A stretch of DNA of 64,000 nucleotides from Euphorbia lathyris. Taxonomy: Eukaryota; Streptophyta; Magnoliopsida; Malpighiales; Euphorbiaceae. The translations under genes and the position numbers were made by a program. The notes under the pieces were generated by a model. The model saw nothing but the letters and a program-made list of their open reading frames with translations. It made no database searches and was not told the DNA's origin. Positions 1-10,363 of this stretch are shown piece by piece (the stretch's first letter is position 1; each line of letters begins with the position of its first letter). The stretch covers positions 77,610,610 through 77,674,609 of the forward strand of contig NC_088917.1 of assembly GCF_963576675.1 (NCBI RefSeq), given 5' to 3'.

Positions 1-153
1 CTTCTTATTGTCTCCAAAGCTTACACTTCCACCTCGTTTAAGCCCTAGTGTGATGAACTGAGTTTCATCACCTGTCATATGCCTTTAGCATGCGCTGTCT
101 ATATACCATAGTTTTGACTTCTCCACGCATGTCAATCTGACCTGCAGTTTAAA
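1..153 (-). pseudogene. E1 pol, protease N-terminus (cut by window edge)
   Basis: After the gag stop TAG at 154-156 the same frame continues into the protease start: a Q-V-x-L entry, a WYIDSAC-like active-site block and the RHMTGD motif. A TAA replaces the serine codon inside the active-site block, which would stop the polyprotein. Only about 50 codons are in the window. It corresponds to 26225-27115 in E3 and 38479-38994 in E4. Confidence 0.75.
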
Positions 154-1948
154 CTATTCATTTTTAGGTACCCAATTCCTTTTGGGTCCTTTCTTGTTAA
201 TATAAACAGGTGCAAAATCACATTTTAACTTGTGACGGCATACTTTTATGGTGTGGCCTGGCTTACCACAGAAATCACAAAAAGGTACCCTTTGTGAGTT
301 GAACTGAGTATGGTCAACATTATTGTGTTGGGCATGCCAACATACTTTTTTGTGGTATGCCCTTTTCTTCCGCAAAAGTCACATTGGACAATCCGCTTGT
401 TATGCCAACGCACATCCTTTGTGTGCCCCCTTTTTCCACAACACTCACATTGAGTGAATTGCATATGCTGACTAGTATTTGCGTACTTAGCATGGGGTTT
501 ATTTCTATTTGAGCCCTTCCCTTGACTCTGTAACATTGTGATATCCTTTCTAAGTTTCCTTGACTCAGATTGAACCTCCGTGACAAACTTATGTAAGATT
601 TGTATGTTGGTATGCAGGTCAGAGTTGTCCTGGAGAAGATATCGGAGATCACTTAGTTTGACCTCTTCAATCTCATCACAACGCCTGCTGAGTGCCTTAA
701 TTTTTTTGTTACACTTCTTAGTTAGTGTATATAAGTCACTCAGGGCATTTACCATTTCATTTCTAAGCAAAATTAAGGATGTTACCTCATTGTTGTTTTC
801 CTCCTGCTCGGAATCTTCAGAGAGGTCAGCTTGCTCAGATTGGGATTGGTCAGCTCCATCATCTGCCATGAAACATATGTTGGCTGTTTCATTTTGCTCA
901 GCTTCAAATGATGTTGATTCGTCACTGTCGCTCCATGTGGCTACCATAGCCTTTTTGCTTCCCTTTTTCTCCTTTTTGAGGTTGGGACAGTTTAACTTGA
1001 TGTGCCCAGTTTGATGACACTCAAAGCATGTGACAGACTTTGAGCTGTCCTTCTTGTACTTGTCACTTGACTCGGCTTTATACTTGTCATTTCTTCTAAA
1101 TGACCTTTTGCCGTTTCTATCATTCCTTCTGAACATCTTCTTCATTTTTCTGGTGAACATGGCTATTTCCTCATCATCAGTTGACTCAGCTTCAGTCGAG
1201 TCAGCTTTCATGACAAGTGACTTTTGTTTCTTATCTTCTGATTTTTCTTTCTCTTTGGCTTCAAAGTTTTTCATAGAGATTTCATGGGTCAGCAGGAATC
1301 CGATCATCTCATCATATTTATAGGTAGTCAAGTCTTGAGCTTCTTCTACGACTGTTTCTTTGCTTGCCATCTTTTAGGCAGACTTCTCAGAATTTTCTTC
1401 ACATGTTCCTCTTCAGTGAAGTTCTTTCCAAGCCTTTTTAGCTCATTTATAATATTTCTGAATCTTGCGTTCATTTTTGAGATGTCTTCATTCTCATTCA
1501 TCTCAAACAGCTCATAGAGTCTCATATGTTGATTGACTTTAGACTCCTTAACTTTGCTTGTGCCTTCATAGGTTACTTCAAGCTTCTTCCAAATCTCTTG
1601 TGCTGACTCGCAACCTGAAATCTTATTGTATTCTGCAGCATCTAACGCACAGTGAAGCATGTTTATAGCCGAAGCATTATTTTGTAATTTTCCGAGGTCA
1701 TCCTCCGTCCACTCAGCCTCACTTTTAACAATTTTCTCATCGTTAACAGTTTTGTATGGCACATGTGGACCTTGAACAATTGCAAGCCATGCACTCATGT
1801 TTGTGGCTTGAATAAAATTTTTCATCCTATTCTTCCAGAATGTATAATTTGACCCAAAGAATAGGGGAGGTTTAGTGATTGATAGTCCCTCAGGGAGTAT
1901 CTGTGTTGTTTGGTTTCCTGGAAGGAACCGAGTGCTATTCTCACCCAT
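154..1948 (-). pseudogene. E1 gag polyprotein with tandem zinc knuckles, two frameshifts
   Basis: Gag is the nucleocapsid/capsid protein of the retrotransposon. It starts MGENSTRFLPGN and shows the copia gag core (WKNRMKNF, KISGCESAQEIWKKLE, ILRSLPKRW), an acidic/basic middle, a CCHC knuckle (CFECHQTGHIKLNC), a coiled-coil stretch around RRCDEIEEVKLSDL, and three more knuckle-like motifs near the C-terminus. It ends WVPKNE, then TAG. One base is missing near 1370, after WQAKK, compared with E2-E4. Two extra A residues near 365 shift the third C-terminal knuckle. Family and role are certain; function is lost in this copy. Confidence 0.88.
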
Positions 1949-1995
1949 TTTTATGGATCAGCTCAAGATTGTTAAATCTTTGAGTAGTGAGCTTA

Positions 1996-2008
1996 GGCTC
2001 TGATACCA
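1996..2008 (-). other. E1 primer-binding site (initiator tRNA-Met)
   Basis: The minus strand reads TGGTATCAGAGCC two bases inside the LTR end. This is the usual plant copia primer site, complementary to the 3' end of initiator tRNA-Met. It fixes the LTR boundary at 2011 and the orientation of the element. Confidence 0.9.
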
Positions 2009-2010
2009 CT

Positions 2011-2761
2011 TGTTGGTCCCTGGTAATTAGCTCCAAGGGGGGGTTAGGAACTAATATAACTTTTTCACGTTTTAATTAAGCTGACTGGAAGTTATTTTGA
2101 GAGTTTATTAACTCAGCTTTTTGGTCAGCTTGGTGAGATATGTTTGAAGACAGCTTTAGTCAGATGTTGACTAAAGTTGTTTTCTTGTGAGTTGAGAATT
2201 GACACTCTTGGAGGTCAGCTTCTTAACTCAGCACCACTTATTTACTCAAGGTCATCTTAGGCAATTTATATGTTGAGTAAATATAGTAAACAACATATAC
2301 AATATAAAAGAGAGTTCAGAGATTAGTCTTTTAGGTGTCTTCGATGTTCCAATTATTGGTGCAGAAGATTGGCAGACTTTGTCCTTTAGTGAACAGATCC
2401 TTCATGTTGTCCTGACTGTCACTCAGCTTCCTTTGTTCTCTTCGAATGTTCAACGTTCATGCTGAGTTCCTTCAAGGTCAGCTCCGTTCTGTTTAACCGC
2501 TTCTGAAGAAATCTTCAATTTTAGTCAGCCTCGTTTTGCTTCTGAGTCCTACTCCACTCAGCTTACATTTTGTCATACTGAGTTCCGTTCTACTCAGCTT
2601 AGCTTGTGCTGACTTTTTGTCCTGTCTTTTCTTTATATATTTGTGCACTCAATATTGAACAAACATATTAGTACAATTAAATCAAAGCATCTAAATTTAA
2701 TTGCCTCTTAATCATGGATGATTTTGTCAAATCAAAATCTTATGGAAAAGGTGTTTCAACA
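2011..2761 (-). repeat. E1 5' LTR with internal deletion
   Basis: On the plus strand it begins tgttggtccc and ends ggtgtttcaaca, the family termini. It is only 751 bp, against 1496-1553 bp in E2 and E3. Alignment by eye places one deletion of about 0.75 kb at a shared attagtctt word near 2320, removing the central LTR including the microsatellite-adjacent segment. The polyG tract and the AT-rich terminal 150 bp are kept. Confidence 0.88.
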
Positions 2762-3094
2762 TCCAACTCCATGTGAAAGCCACTGCAAACCAATCGTCAT
2801 CATTTAGTTTCTTCCGACCAACTGGACTACCTGGATCTGAGTCCTTTTTACTGGTGCAACCCCGTAGATCTGTATATCTACGTATAAAATAACACATTTC
2901 CGCTCTTGCTAAATCTAAAGAAAGCGTAAACAACAGAGATATAGCTAACAGATGCGAATCAGATGGAGAAAATCCGATGAAAGGTATGGGTTTTCAACTG
3001 AAAACAAAAACCAACACAAAAAGAAAACACTAACAAGCTAGAAAAACAGAAATACAACCATAGATGGGAGGAGGAATGAGGAAGACAAGCTTCC
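2762..3094. other. Unassigned segment, left half, between E1 and the solo LTR
   Basis: This and 4437-4666 were one piece of about 565 bp before the solo LTR landed in it. It does not match the copia family. It is rich in purine/pyrimidine asymmetry and has no convincing reading frame. It could be a LINE 5' end or a captured host-gene leader; I cannot decide from sequence alone. Confidence 0.5.
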
Positions 3095-4436
3095 TGTTGA
3101 AACACATTTCCACATAATTTTGATTTGACAAAATTGTTTAAGTATAAATTAGAATACATATTCTAAACACACTAAGTTTAAATCCGTTGATTTATTCTAC
3201 TAATGTGTTTGTTCAATGTTGAGTATAAATGTTATAAGTCATAAGGATTGGAAGGCCCAAGCCCAATACGGAAGCCAAGGCCCAAGTCAAACAACTCAGT
3301 ACACTCGGCCCGCGTATGTCAAGACGTTGTCGTTTTGGACAAAGACGCAACTCAGCAAACGGAAGGATATAGAAGACCTTCAGGAACAACTTCACAATGA
3401 AGCTGCTGAGTAGTCTCGATAAAGCGTACAAGACAGCAGACCGGCAGAGGAAAACTTCCAGACAAAGTGTTTCCTCTTTTAGCAAAGTTCAGACGACACA
3501 GTATGCTGTCCAGTTGACTTTACCATAAAAGGAGAGACCATCTGCTGTGCTGACCGAGGACAGAAGATACACGATTGTGATTGGCCAAGAGCTCTGTGTA
3601 AGTCAGGATGACAACGACACATAGCCGTTTCCCTCCAACGGTTATTTCGAAATTCGAAATGACCGAATGGCCAGACGTCTCTATAAATAGTGCCATCACA
3701 AGCTTCACTAGACACAGAACTTGATCAAGCCATTACGCTGTCCAAATCTCTACAAGTTCTGCAAGCAAGAAGCAAAGCAAAATTCTTACACTACATTTTC
3801 ATATCTGTGTAAAAGTCTAGAGTGATTGTTTTTCAATCATCTAAGGTGTTCTAGCAATTGTTGTTTAGGACAAAATCTTTATCATTTCTAGAAGTAGAAA
3901 GGAGAGGCTGAGTACTCGGTTTTAAGTACTCAGCGGAGAGATTAGGATTGAGTAGAAGTATAGAGGAAGGTACTCTTGTCATACTCAATTGCTGATATTG
4001 TAAAAGGTTTGAGGCTCTACCTTTAAAGAGCTCAGTAGAGGATTTGAAATCTCGGAAGTGTTCCGGGGACAGGACGTAGGCTTAGAAGAAGCCGAACCTG
4101 GATAAATCTGCTGAGTGAAGTATTTCTAAACCTTAACTCCTTATTTACATTGCTTGCTTAAAACAAACTAAAACTGACCAAGTAAAAGAGGTCAAGATGA
4201 GTTGTGCGCTACCAACGAGAAGGTTCAGGAATAGACTCTAAGTGCTATTTCCTGACCTAAGCAACGAAGTTGTCCTAGTCACTAGTTGACTAAGCCAGTG
4301 TCTTGCTGAGTGCTAAGCGCCGCTGTTAGATAAACTTTTCTTAAAGAAAAGAAATCTGCCCAAATTATTTTAAAAAGGTAAAATAGTTCCTAACCCCCCC
4401 TTGGAACTATATTTGCAACCTTACAAGGGACCAACA
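3095..4436 (+). repeat. Solo LTR of the copia family, with 5-bp target duplications
   Basis: It starts TGTTGAAACACA and ends GGGACCAACA, with no primer site or internal region attached. It is flanked on both sides by CTTCC (3090-3094 and 4437-4441), a perfect 5-bp target-site duplication, so it is a true insertion reduced by LTR-LTR recombination. It belongs to the 1.34-kb LTR subtype of E4. A TATAAATA box lies at 3682-3689. Near the 3' end an inverted repeat ATAGTTCC/GGAACTAT encloses a C-tract. Confidence 0.93.
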
Positions 4437-4666
4437 CTTCCTTCTCCCTCCTCCGACTAGATCTGGCTGCTTTGTTCTATCTTAAGGTTGTAAAGATCAA
4501 GTTTGGAAAAGGAAAAAACAAGGAAATGGAGGAAAGAAGAAAGCAGAGAGCAGAGGAGGAGGAGGTGTGCGGCGGCAAGAATAGGTGAGGAGAAGGAGGT
4601 GGGCGGAAGACCTAGAGAGAAGGCAGAGGTTCTCTCTCTAGGTGGGCATCTATACTTTTTAGTGGA
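4437..4666. other. Unassigned purine-rich segment, right half
   Basis: Continues 2762-3094 across the solo LTR. On the plus strand 4500-4640 is strongly AG-rich. It carries a short inverted repeat (acctagagaga near 4608, tctctctaggt near 4632). A 60-codon frame here is low-complexity and not credible as a gene. Its right end abuts the truncated E2 3' LTR. Confidence 0.45.
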
Positions 4667-4833
4667 TGACTTTATCCTGTCTTAATCTTTATTTCTTTTT
4701 GCATTTGTACTCAATATTGAACAAACGGATTAGTACAATTAAATCAAAGCACTTAAATTTAATTGTCTCTTAATCATGGATTAAACTTAAATGATTTTGT
4801 CAAATCAAAATCTTGTGGAAAGGTGTTTCAACA
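4667..4833 (-). repeat. E2 3' LTR, truncated to its first 167 bp
   Basis: It ends ggtgtttcaaca on the plus strand, directly next to the polypurine tract (aactccca at 4834). Only the LTR 5' end is left; homology stops at 4667. It matches the E2 5' LTR end at 44580-44746 with two visible substitutions. Confidence 0.85.
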
Positions 4834-5245
4834 AACTCCCACATTTTGATGTTGGCAAAATATTTAATTTATGGAACTCAGTATTGAAATTCCCAATGAT
4901 TGAATTACATTTTATTCTTATGAAATTACTCCCCCGTAAGGGTTGCATATATTGTCTTGACTTTACTCTAAACCTTAGAGAAGACATGTTTATCCTGACT
5001 TAGTTCAATTTTCAGAAGAGTTTAAAAGTTTACTCAGTTTGATACATGATTATTTTGGTATCGGAGTTAGTGAGTACTGAGTATTTTCAAATTGAAGTTA
5101 TTTTGTTTGTTCAATTTTTAGACAGGTCAGCATATTAATAAGCATCGCAAATAGTTAAGTCAATTTGAAAGAAAAGATACTTAACATATATTCAAGTCAT
5201 CAAGCATACATACAGAATAAGCTAAGTCCTAAGTTGATTAAGCTA
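4834..5245 (-). other. E2 3' untranslated region and polypurine tract
   Basis: Between the ORF3 stop and the 3' LTR. The minus strand ends TGTGGGAGTT against the LTR, the plus-strand priming tract. A second purine-rich tract (cccccgtaag on the plus strand near 4930) recurs in E3 (14599) and E4 (35228), so it may be a second, upstream polypurine tract. No gene is seen. Confidence 0.65.
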
Positions 5246-8200
5246 TTACTTCTTATTAACTTGTGCTTGATGAGCAGCCTGATACAATTTTCCCTTGCCT
5301 TTTTCTTTCCGATGCTTACTTCCTGAAGCTTCCCTTGTGTCTTGCTGAGTTCCATCAGCTTGGCTTTTCTCCCCCGTTTTGCCACCATCAGGCGGAGGAG
5401 GGATGAAGGTATCATTGAGAGCAGCACGAGTCAGCTTCACGGAATAGGCTTTGAGGCGTTTTGTGCTTTCAAATAAGCCATCAAGGACAGTAACTCCATC
5501 ATCCAGAACAACACCAGGGACACGGATAGTTGAGCTGATCATGCTGAGCATGTATTCCTGTGACTTAGTTACCAAGATATTGCTTCTGCGAGCTGGGCAT
5601 ACGATTGATGGTACATTTTAAGCACAACCTTGTCGTAAATGTCTCGCTGGGCATTTGTGTGACGCACATGGCGAAATAGGCTTTGAGTGGTTTGGAGGAT
5701 ACTGTTGGTTTTGACCACATCAGTTTCCATCTCCTCTTTGCTCAGATTCAGAAGGCGGACAGCTTCACTTATTTCATCCATCGTACATTGGGAAGATGAA
5801 GAGAGAAGATCATGAGTACCAGTCAGCTCAGAAGACAGCTTGGTAAAGCAATGATCTAACTCAGCAGAGGTAGCATAGCCCGTGTTGATGGTAGGTAAGG
5901 CATTGATCTGTCCTTGAAGTGAATTTATGTGATTCACCATCATCAATATCAGCTCAGTCAGCTTGACAAAGGATTCTTGCTTGGGTTGCTGGGCATGGAC
6001 TGAGGTCATGACACTAACTAAATCTTTAAGATTCTTGATCTCATTGAGAAGCTGAGTGACAGACGAAAACTCTTGTGATTCAGCATTTGCGGACCCAGCA
6101 GCATCGGGATGAGAATTATGTAGATCCTGGAGAAGATGTTGAGCCGAGTCGATGATGTGACAACCGAACTCAGTTGCATTAAGATAGGTAAATTGGGCCT
6201 CAGGATGTACCTCAGTGGCCAGAATTCTAGTAGCACCAGATTGATGAGGTGTTTGGTGTTGTCCTTGAGTAGAAGTGCCAGTATGGTTAGCAACTAGACT
6301 TGGATGTGGATAAGCAGCAGGAGCTGACTGCTCAATGTTCTGCAAGATAGGATGGGAAGTAGTTGGTGGATCGGCAGAGATAGTTACCTGTTCAACATGA
6401 ACTTGAGTTGGTGCAGGAGGAGGCACCTCAGGTTTAGTAGGATTTTCCTTAGCTTGCTTTTTTCCTGGATCAGCTAGGACCTCGAGTTCTTGCTCGGCTT
6501 GATTTGGATTTTCTGGAGTCTTGGCGTATTGCTCGGTATGAGTAACAGAGGCTTGGTTTTCCTGTATGGAAGGCTTAGGATGGGATAAGAAGAACTTAAA
6601 GTGAGTAGTGGTAAGGTCCATGATTTCATGCATTGGAGGCGAGTCATCCAAGAGGTCAATAGCTGGAGTTTTGTAGGCCTTCTTCTTAAGCCTTCTTAAC
6701 TTTCTTGCCTTTGGAGGAGGTGAGTCAGCAGGAATGGAATCAGGTGATGATTCAATTCCAAGATCGGTGTTGAGCCCTTCCCTGACTATTTCTTGCTCTG
6801 GGAGCTCAGCATCACCTGTCACATTCTGTTCAGCTGGACTTTCAACTTCCTCAGCATTCTCTGTTTGTTCTTGCTTAGTATAAGTTTCTTGATGTTGCTC
6901 AACATCCTCATTATGATCATGCTGACCTTCATTGTCACTTTGTTCTTCTTCTTCTTGATCAGCAGGAGTTTGCTCAAGGTCAATCTCTTGGCTTTTGATG
7001 AAGTGAGCATCATCAGGAACAGTAAAACCAAGAGGAACAACTTCAACTGGATCAGCTCAGCAGTTTTCTTTTTCTTCTTCAGAGGGGTTTCCACACTTTC
7101 TAGCTCCTCAGGCTCATCTTGCCTCTTTCTTTTCTCTGCTTACTTACCTTGGTCAGCATCAATTTTCTTCCCCTGTTGGTTTGGATTGCCTTGCGTTTCT
7201 TTTCTTGCTTGGTTTGGACAGCAGCTTCGACTACAACGATATCCTCGTCCTGAGGTAGCTCAGCATCCCCTTCCTACTGAGCCTCCTCCTCAGCTTCCCC
7301 CTGAGCTGCCTCGATGACCCCTTTTCCCTTTTTGGGTTTGATAGGTTGGTTGTATACTAACCCAAACAATAACGCAGCGGTAATTTTAGTTCCCACCGTT
7401 TCTATTTCAGTTGTCACGTTGATTTGGTGGTCTTCAAGAATTCGAGAAATAAGAGAACCCAACCTGAGCTTGATAGTACTCCTTTGGAGTGCTCCTACCA
7501 GAAATACGGGCATGTTGAGGGGGCTGTAGGTCAGCATGTGCCAGATGAAGCACTGCTCGAAGTTTGAAGCGGATGATGCTGCGTTGAACTTTGGGAAGAT
7601 GAAGTTTGTTAGTATATAGTACGCCATCTTTTGGTTTTGCCCCATGCATGTGCTGGGTATTTCCCCTTTGTGTCCCGCAGGTTTACAGAAGGTGACTATG
7701 TGGTCAAGTTTTTCTTTGGTGGTCCTGAATTCCTTTCCAGTGTTTGGAAGGTTGAGCAAGGTTGCGAGATAGGAAGGGGTAATAGTGAGCTTCTTACCCT
7801 TAACGTGAGTGACTAGATGGTCAGCATCACTTCCATCAACGCAGAGGTTGGAGTAGAATTCACGTACTAACCTAGGGTAGGTTTTTCCAGGAAGTGAAAA
7901 GAGTCCAGCCCATCCGTTTTTCGCAATCCATTCACAAAACGGTTGTTCATGTGTTATGAAGCTTGGGGAGAACCACCTACATCGGAGAACCTCATGATTC
8001 TTCACACTTGGGTACACCTTGATGAAGAATTTCTCATTCGGCTGCTTATCCTTCTTCTTCTTTGAAGAGGTTGCTAGGTCAGTTTTGGGGTTTCTGTTTG
8101 GAGTTAGGTTATGCTGACCTTGTTGAGGAGGAGACCTAGGGTGTTCATTGATAGGGGTCAAAAACCCCTATCTTTGGGTACGGTTTTAGGACGGGTTTTA

Positions 8201-9860
8201 GCGTTATTTTGTTAATAAGCGAACAATTCTCGCATTTAAATGCTTTTGTGTGAGTTAGTTAGAAATTGGAAACGTTCTATTTACTTTTCGTCGTTTAGGC
8301 TCGTTTTATGATCAATTTATGCAAATATGGCCGAAATAGCATGCATAGTATAATTCCGTTATCTTTTGAAGCTAATTGGTCCGTCAAAAGTCACACCAAA
8401 CGAAGCGTTTGCGATTGACGGATCAATTTAGCTTTTGGACTAATGTTATCTGGAGTTTCTATACGTGCGCAGGTGTAAGTTCGGGCGAAAAAGGACATCG
8501 ACGATATTCGGGAAGCATCGAGAGCATGCCGGGCGAAAACGCTCGACGAGCGGGGCCCCGTGGGCCATTTCTGCTCGCCGAGCAGGCCCCTGGAGGCCTA
8601 CTCACCGAGCAGGCTATGCCTGCTCGCCGATCAGGCCGATCAGGCCGCCAGGCGCCTGCTTGGCGAGCAGGGGGCTGCTCGTCGCGAGCAGCCCTGCTCG
8701 CCGAGCAGCTCGCCCTGCTCGCCGAGCAGTCCTGCGGGAATTGGTCAAAAAGACCAATTCCGCCCCCACGAAGCCCTGATTGACCCCACGTCTTCCTACA
8801 CCAACAAGGACACGAAAATAGGTCAAAACAAGGCCCGAGCCGCGTCTATAAATAGGATTTTTCCATTGTAATTTAGATATCTTTCGTTTTTGTAAATTAT
8901 TTTAGCTTTCCCCTTGTAATTCCTCTCCATCTTCTCCATATCTTCTTCAACCTCCATTGAAGCTCCTTCAAAGCTTTTCCTCGAGGAATTATCAAGGTCC
9001 GTCCTTAAGATTAAGTCGCCGGCTGCAGAGTAAACAGGTTCCCTAAAAGGGATTTTTGTATCTCCTTTTATCTTTCCTTATTTGTACTCTTTGATACAGT
9101 TACCGAACTTGACTTATTGTATCTTGTGACAATTATCTTCGCCTTTAATAATAATTTAGCTCTTGTTTTGTTCTATGATTATTTGTTTAATCTCTGTCTT
9201 ACGCTTTATTCAATTGGTTTAACTCATTCAAAAGCCCCAAAATCTAGTAGGCACATATTGCGAGCTGAATCTGACCTAGTCAGAGCCTAGGAGATTGACG
9301 ACCTCTTAGTTGATTAAGCGCCAATTTACTGAGCCTTAGACCTAGTTTCGGCCTTAGGGAATCACACACTAGGAACCTCAGGAGGGTAAGTAGGGTTAAT
9401 CGCCTTGAATACAAGTGACTCAGATTAGGTTTTTATTCAATAGACTTGATAACCTATCTTCATTATTATCGTTCATACCACGTTCCTTCGGATAATTTCA
9501 TTAATGAAAGATCAATTAGGGGTAGAGTAACTTAGTTAGGCGTAGAATAACTTAGCTAGAATTAGATAACTTAGTTAGAATTAGATAACTTAGCTAGGAT
9601 TAGTATAATTCAACCTAGGAGTAGATTAATTTAAACAAACCAACTCAAAACCCCCTAAGCCTAGATAACATCCGAGATCGAGTAGCTCGGTACTTGCAGA
9701 AATAAATCCTGTGGACGATAACCTGGACTTAAACCAGAAATTTATTACTTGATAACGACGGGGTACACTTATCCCTTAGTGAGTCTTCACCGAGGACGCA
9801 TCATTCATCGGCGTGGTCATCGTTGTTACCGCCACCGGAAGGATTTTGGGATTTCGCCAT
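5246..9860 (-). pseudogene. E2 ORF3, interrupted by a solo LTR and frameshifts
   Basis: This is the extra retrotransposon gene downstream of RNase H. The start is ATG at 9860, giving MAKSQNPSGGG. Seventeen further codons on, the solo LTR 8149-9803 interrupts it; the frame resumes at 8148. The N-terminal domain (7400-8100) has W-F-S-P, YPRLVREFYSNL, ITPSYLATLLNLP, FEQCFIWHMLTYSPLNMPVF and LRLGSLISRIL. The middle is long, acidic and basic; the C-terminal third has LLNEIKNLKDLV, SSSQCTMDE and a final KTGEKSQ tail. There is a stop at 7274 and frameshifts near 7140, 6820 and 5570. The N-terminal block resembles the 'putative plant transposon protein' family (LVREFY signature) as I remember it; the function is unknown. 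Confidence 0.75.
8149..9803 (+). repeat. Solo LTR, probable Ty3/gypsy type, inside E2 ORF3
   Basis: It is 1655 bp with termini TGAT...ATCA, flanked by a perfect 5-bp duplication TTCAT (8144-8148 and 9804-9808). That proves insertion into the ORF3 coding sequence of E2. A TATAAATA box is at 8847-8854. The stretch 8541-8732 is GC-rich with repeated CTGCTCGCCGAGCAG-type palindromes, and 9541-9600 has about 20-bp tandem repeats containing aacttag. There is no similarity to the copia LTRs. The gypsy assignment rests on the general character of the 3' end and is tentative; strand is arbitrary but agrees with the TATA box. Confidence 0.85.
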
Positions 9861-9957
9861 TTCTATGAATTCTTTGAGGATTTTCTGGGATTTAGAGAGA
9901 TGAATTCGAATGCTAAAGATTTCGTGTGTAAAGAGTGATAAGTGGGAAAACTTCCAC

Positions 9958-9965
9958 TATTTATA
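9958..9965 (-). promoter_or_regulatory. Internal TATA box of E2 ORF3
   Basis: The minus strand reads CTCTATAAATAG about 95 bp before the ORF3 ATG at 9860. A CTCTTTAC word lies roughly 30 bp downstream, where a start site would be expected. E3 (23539-23546) and E4 (32193-32200) have a TATA box in the same place, so I infer a dedicated ORF3 promoter. Confidence 0.6.
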
Positions 9966-10129
9966 GAGATGCTAAATGATCCTATTCGTTGAACTAGCCG
10001 TTTAACATCGAGATTATCAACCGACAGAGATTCTGGCATTTATGACACATTCGGTGCATAAGTTTTCTCATTATTGCTTACATTATCCTAGGTGGCTTAT
10101 TAATGCGCGTGCTAGCATTTAATGTTTTA

Positions 10130-10350
10130 AATGGGTTTTACTCAGCATTAAGAAGATCAAACATTTGTGATTCTGAGCAGTTAGTTTTACGTAGGATTGT
10201 TGTTTGTGTACTTAGTAACTCAGCTTGGGAAAATCACTCAGCATGTTTGTCTACTCAGCTTAGGGTGATTTCATGTCATTCTTAATTCAGCATGCAACAG
10301 TTACTAAATTAACACAAATTACTCAGCATGGTAATCACTCAATATTCGAT
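10130..10350 (-). promoter_or_regulatory. E2 TGCTGAGT motif cluster upstream of the ORF3 promoter
   Basis: On the plus strand ACTCAGC occurs exactly at 10140, 10218, 10236, 10253 and 10321, with near matches at 10285 and 10337. In element sense all read GCTGAGT. The cluster lies between the RNase H stop (10364) and the ORF3 promoter. The same arrangement is present in E3 and E4. A regulatory role is inference. Confidence 0.5.
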
Positions 10351-10363
10351 TTAGCACATAGAA

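Larger units (their letters stand above)
1..2761 (-). mobile_element. E1: truncated Ty1/copia (SIRE-like) element, 5' half
   Basis: Reading the minus strand, this holds a 5' LTR (2011-2761), a primer-binding site, a full gag and the beginning of protease; the rest lies beyond the left edge. Gag, zinc knuckles and the DSAC-type protease motif match copies E2-E4, so it is the same family. Placement in the SIRE/Maximus lineage rests on gag style, the tRNA-Met primer site, long LTRs and the extra ORF seen in sister copies; that is inference from family knowledge. The outer edge at 2761 abuts unrelated DNA. It is a dead copy with two gag frameshifts and a stop in protease. Confidence 0.85.

Noticed and set aside
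580..1323. Plus-strand frames of 97-144 codons opposite gag
   Set aside because: Hydrophobic shadow frames created by the charged gag sequence on the other strand; the same shadows recur opposite gag in E2 and E3.
1996..2020. tggtatcagagc words as possible tRNA genes
   Set aside because: They are only the 12-13 bp primer-binding sites beside each LTR; no cloverleaf around them.
2727..2933. 68-codon minus-strand frame next to E1
   Set aside because: Spans the LTR edge into the unassigned segment and has no motif; not supported as a gene.
8376..8871. Overlapping GC-rich frames of 103-135 codons
   Set aside because: They only translate the palindrome array of the solo LTR in several frames.
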